Source: Rhizobium sp. CSW-27 (GTDB lineage Bacteria > Pseudomonadota > Alphaproteobacteria > Rhizobiales > Rhizobiaceae). Taken from it: DNA of 64,000 bases. Position numbers and translations under genes: made by a program. This document shows, piece by piece, positions 62,874 to 64,000 of this stretch. Every line of letters begins with the position of its first letter. Position 1 is the stretch's first letter. The notes below the pieces were generated by a model. It saw only the letters and a list, made by a program, of their open reading frames with translations. It did no database searches and had not been told where the DNA came from. Where the stretch lies: positions 1-64,000 of the forward strand of contig NZ_JAHHZO010000018.1 of NCBI RefSeq assembly GCF_018760785.1, read 5' to 3'.

Positions 62874-64000
62874 TCAGCGCCCCACCGCATAGGCCTGCAT
62901 CAGGCGTGGCGTCGCCGCTGCCCTGAGCAGGCCGTCCGCATCGCGCCGCGCCGCCGTCAGGCGCCCGACGGTCCAGTGATCGGCCACCGTCACCCGATGG
63001 CCGCGACGGCGCAGATCCGCAATCGTTGTCTCGCCGAAGCCGGCTTCCACCATGATGTGACCGGGCTCGGATGTGCGCGGATAGAAGGAGCCGGGGAAAT
63101 GTGTCGTGTGGAACAGCGGCGCGTCAATTGCCGCCTGCAGGTTCTTGCCGTGATGGGCATACCGCAGGAAGAACGGCAGCTGCCACTGATCCTGCTGGTC
63201 GCCGCCCGGCGTTCCGAAGGCGAGCGTCGGCCGCCCCTGGTAAAGCGCAAGCGACGGCGTGAGCGTGGTACGCGGACGTTTTCCTGGGGCAAGCGAGGTC
63301 GGAAGCCCCTCTTTCAGCCAGAACATCTGGGCACGGGAATTCAGCGGGAAACCGAGACCCGGAACGACGGGCGAGGACTGCAGCCAGCCGCCCGACGGCG
63401 TGGTGGACACCATGTTGCCCCAACGGTCGATGACGTCGATATGGACGGTATCGCCCTTCTTTTCGGTCAGGTGCGCCATGGTCGGCTCGTAGACGGAGCC
63501 CTTGCCGGAAAATTCCGCAAGCATGGCCATGGTGGCGTCTACCTGCCGCTCATAGCCGGGCAACGTGCCGGGGCGCAGCTCCAAGGAGGCATTCGGACCG
63601 ATCAGCTTGCGGCGTTCGGCATTGTAGCTGTCCGAGAGCAGCGCCTCGGTCGGTATCTGGCCGAATTCCGGGTCGCCGTAATAGACCTCGCGGTCGGCAT
63701 AGGCGAGCTTTATCGCCTCGACCACATGGTGGACGAAATCGGGACCGCTCGGGTCCATGGCGCCGAGATCGAAACCCTTCAAGAGCGCCAGGGATTGCAG
63801 GAGGACCGGCCCCTGGCCCCAGGCGGGCGTCTTGGCAACAGTCCAGTCGTGGTAGTCGAAGGTCTGCGGCGCTTCGATGGTGGCGCTCCAGTTGGCCATG
63901 TCATCAGCCGTCAGCACGCCCTTGTGGCGCATGCCGCTCGCATCCATCACCTCGGCGGTCTTCAGGTAGGTGTCGATCGCCTCGGCGACGAAGCCGCGAT
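62874..64000 (-). CDS. Gamma-glutamyltransferase family hydrolase, 5' end outside the window
   Basis: About 375 C-terminal residues of a GGT/HpxW-type Ntn hydrolase; the frame is open to the window edge and the start lies beyond. The cleavage and nucleophile threonine is in KKGDTVHIDVIDRWGNMVSTT, where the usual T-[STA]-H reads T-V-H. Family landmarks TPAWGQGPVLLQSLALL, GDPEFGQIP and FGTPGGDQQDQWQ are present. It may cleave glutathione-like peptides or, as in HpxW, amides such as oxamate. Three bases before the DUF1028 gene. Confidence 0.87.
   Translation of the reverse strand, partial: RGFVAEAIDTYLKTAEVMDASGMRHKGVLTADDMANWSATIEAPQTFDYHDWTVAKTPAWGQGPVLLQSLALLKGFDLGAMDPSGPDFVHHVVEAIKLAYADREVYYGDPEFGQIPTEALLSDSYNAERRKLIGPNASLELRPGTLPGYERQVDATMAMLAEFSGKGSVYEPTMAHLTEKKGDTVHIDVIDRWGNMVSTTPSGGWLQSSPVVPGLGFPLNSRAQMFWLKEGLPTSLAPGKRPRTTLTPSLALYQGRPTLAFGTPGGDQQDQWQLPFFLRYAHHGKNLQAAIDAPLFHTTHFPGSFYPRTSEPGHIMVEAGFGETTIADLRRRGHRVTVADHWTVGRLTAARRDADGLLRAAATPRLMQAYAVGR

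Overview
The window looks like chromosome or large-replicon DNA of a rhizobial alphaproteobacterium (Rhizobium/Agrobacterium/Shinella-like). It is GC-rich and densely coding. It has many ABC importers with tight ATGA start/stop overlaps, intergenic mosaic repeats of the rhizobial kind (43255-43360, 48531-48690), two textbook sigma-54 promoters and a candidate RirA-type iron box. I see no rRNA, tRNA, CRISPR, phage or insertion sequence, and the species cannot be named from this alone.

Layout. 0.5-7.9 kb: sugar ABC importer with a TIM-barrel isomerase and a Gfo/Idh dehydrogenase, divergent from a LacI regulator with two operator-like palindromes between. 7.9-10.9 kb: haem TonB receptor and haem oxygenase behind a candidate iron box. 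11.2-19.5 kb: RND efflux pump (lipoprotein outer-membrane factor, AcrB-type pump, adaptor), divergent from an OmpR-type response regulator and kinase across a long inverted repeat. 19.6-20.5 kb: dienelactone-hydrolase-like enzyme. 20.7-26.5 kb: lower gallate pathway (GalB, GalC and GalD homologues) in which the ring-cleaving enzyme is a type I (VOC) extradiol dioxygenase instead of the LigAB-type GalA. It is divergent from a 6PGDH-like dehydrogenase and an unusual LysR regulator with two DNA-binding domains.

26.7-35.0 kb: an apparent N-heterocycle uptake and catabolism operon: a Rieske ferredoxin-like protein, a Rieske-oxygenase alpha-type subunit with no Rieske cluster, a GST, an amidohydrolase of the 8-oxoguanine/guanine deaminase group and a BMP-family (nucleoside-type) ABC importer. 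A small WGR-domain gene lies convergent at its end. 35.4-47.0 kb: nitrate assimilation: NasT (ANTAR antiterminator), NasS (cytoplasmic nitrate sensor), then a sigma-54 promoter and structured leader, NrtABC-type importer, NirB, NirD and NasA. A HicAB toxin-antitoxin pair sits antisense between nirD and nasA; its toxin gene appears to have ATC in place of its start codon.

47.3-55.7 kb: a second BMP-family importer behind a perfect sigma-54 promoter, with two cysteine hydrolases (isochorismatase/biuret-hydrolase-like), a 5-formyl-THF cyclo-ligase-like protein, an AtzH/HpxZ-like protein and a GntR regulator. I infer an uncharacterised nitrogen-source (ureide, biuret or nucleobase-derived) pathway; this is the best candidate for an undescribed system. 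55.9-60.2 kb: FecI-type sigma factor, FecR and a TonB siderophore receptor; fecR and the receptor gene carry the same ECF-like promoter motif. 60.3-64.0 kb: GsiA-like peptide ABC ATPase, a DUF1028 protein and a gamma-glutamyltransferase-family gene cut by the window end.

The unifying theme is scavenging of scarce nitrogen (nitrate, two purine/ureide-like substrates, peptides), iron (haem, siderophore) and plant-derived carbon (sugar, gallate-like aromatics), as expected of a soil or rhizosphere bacterium.
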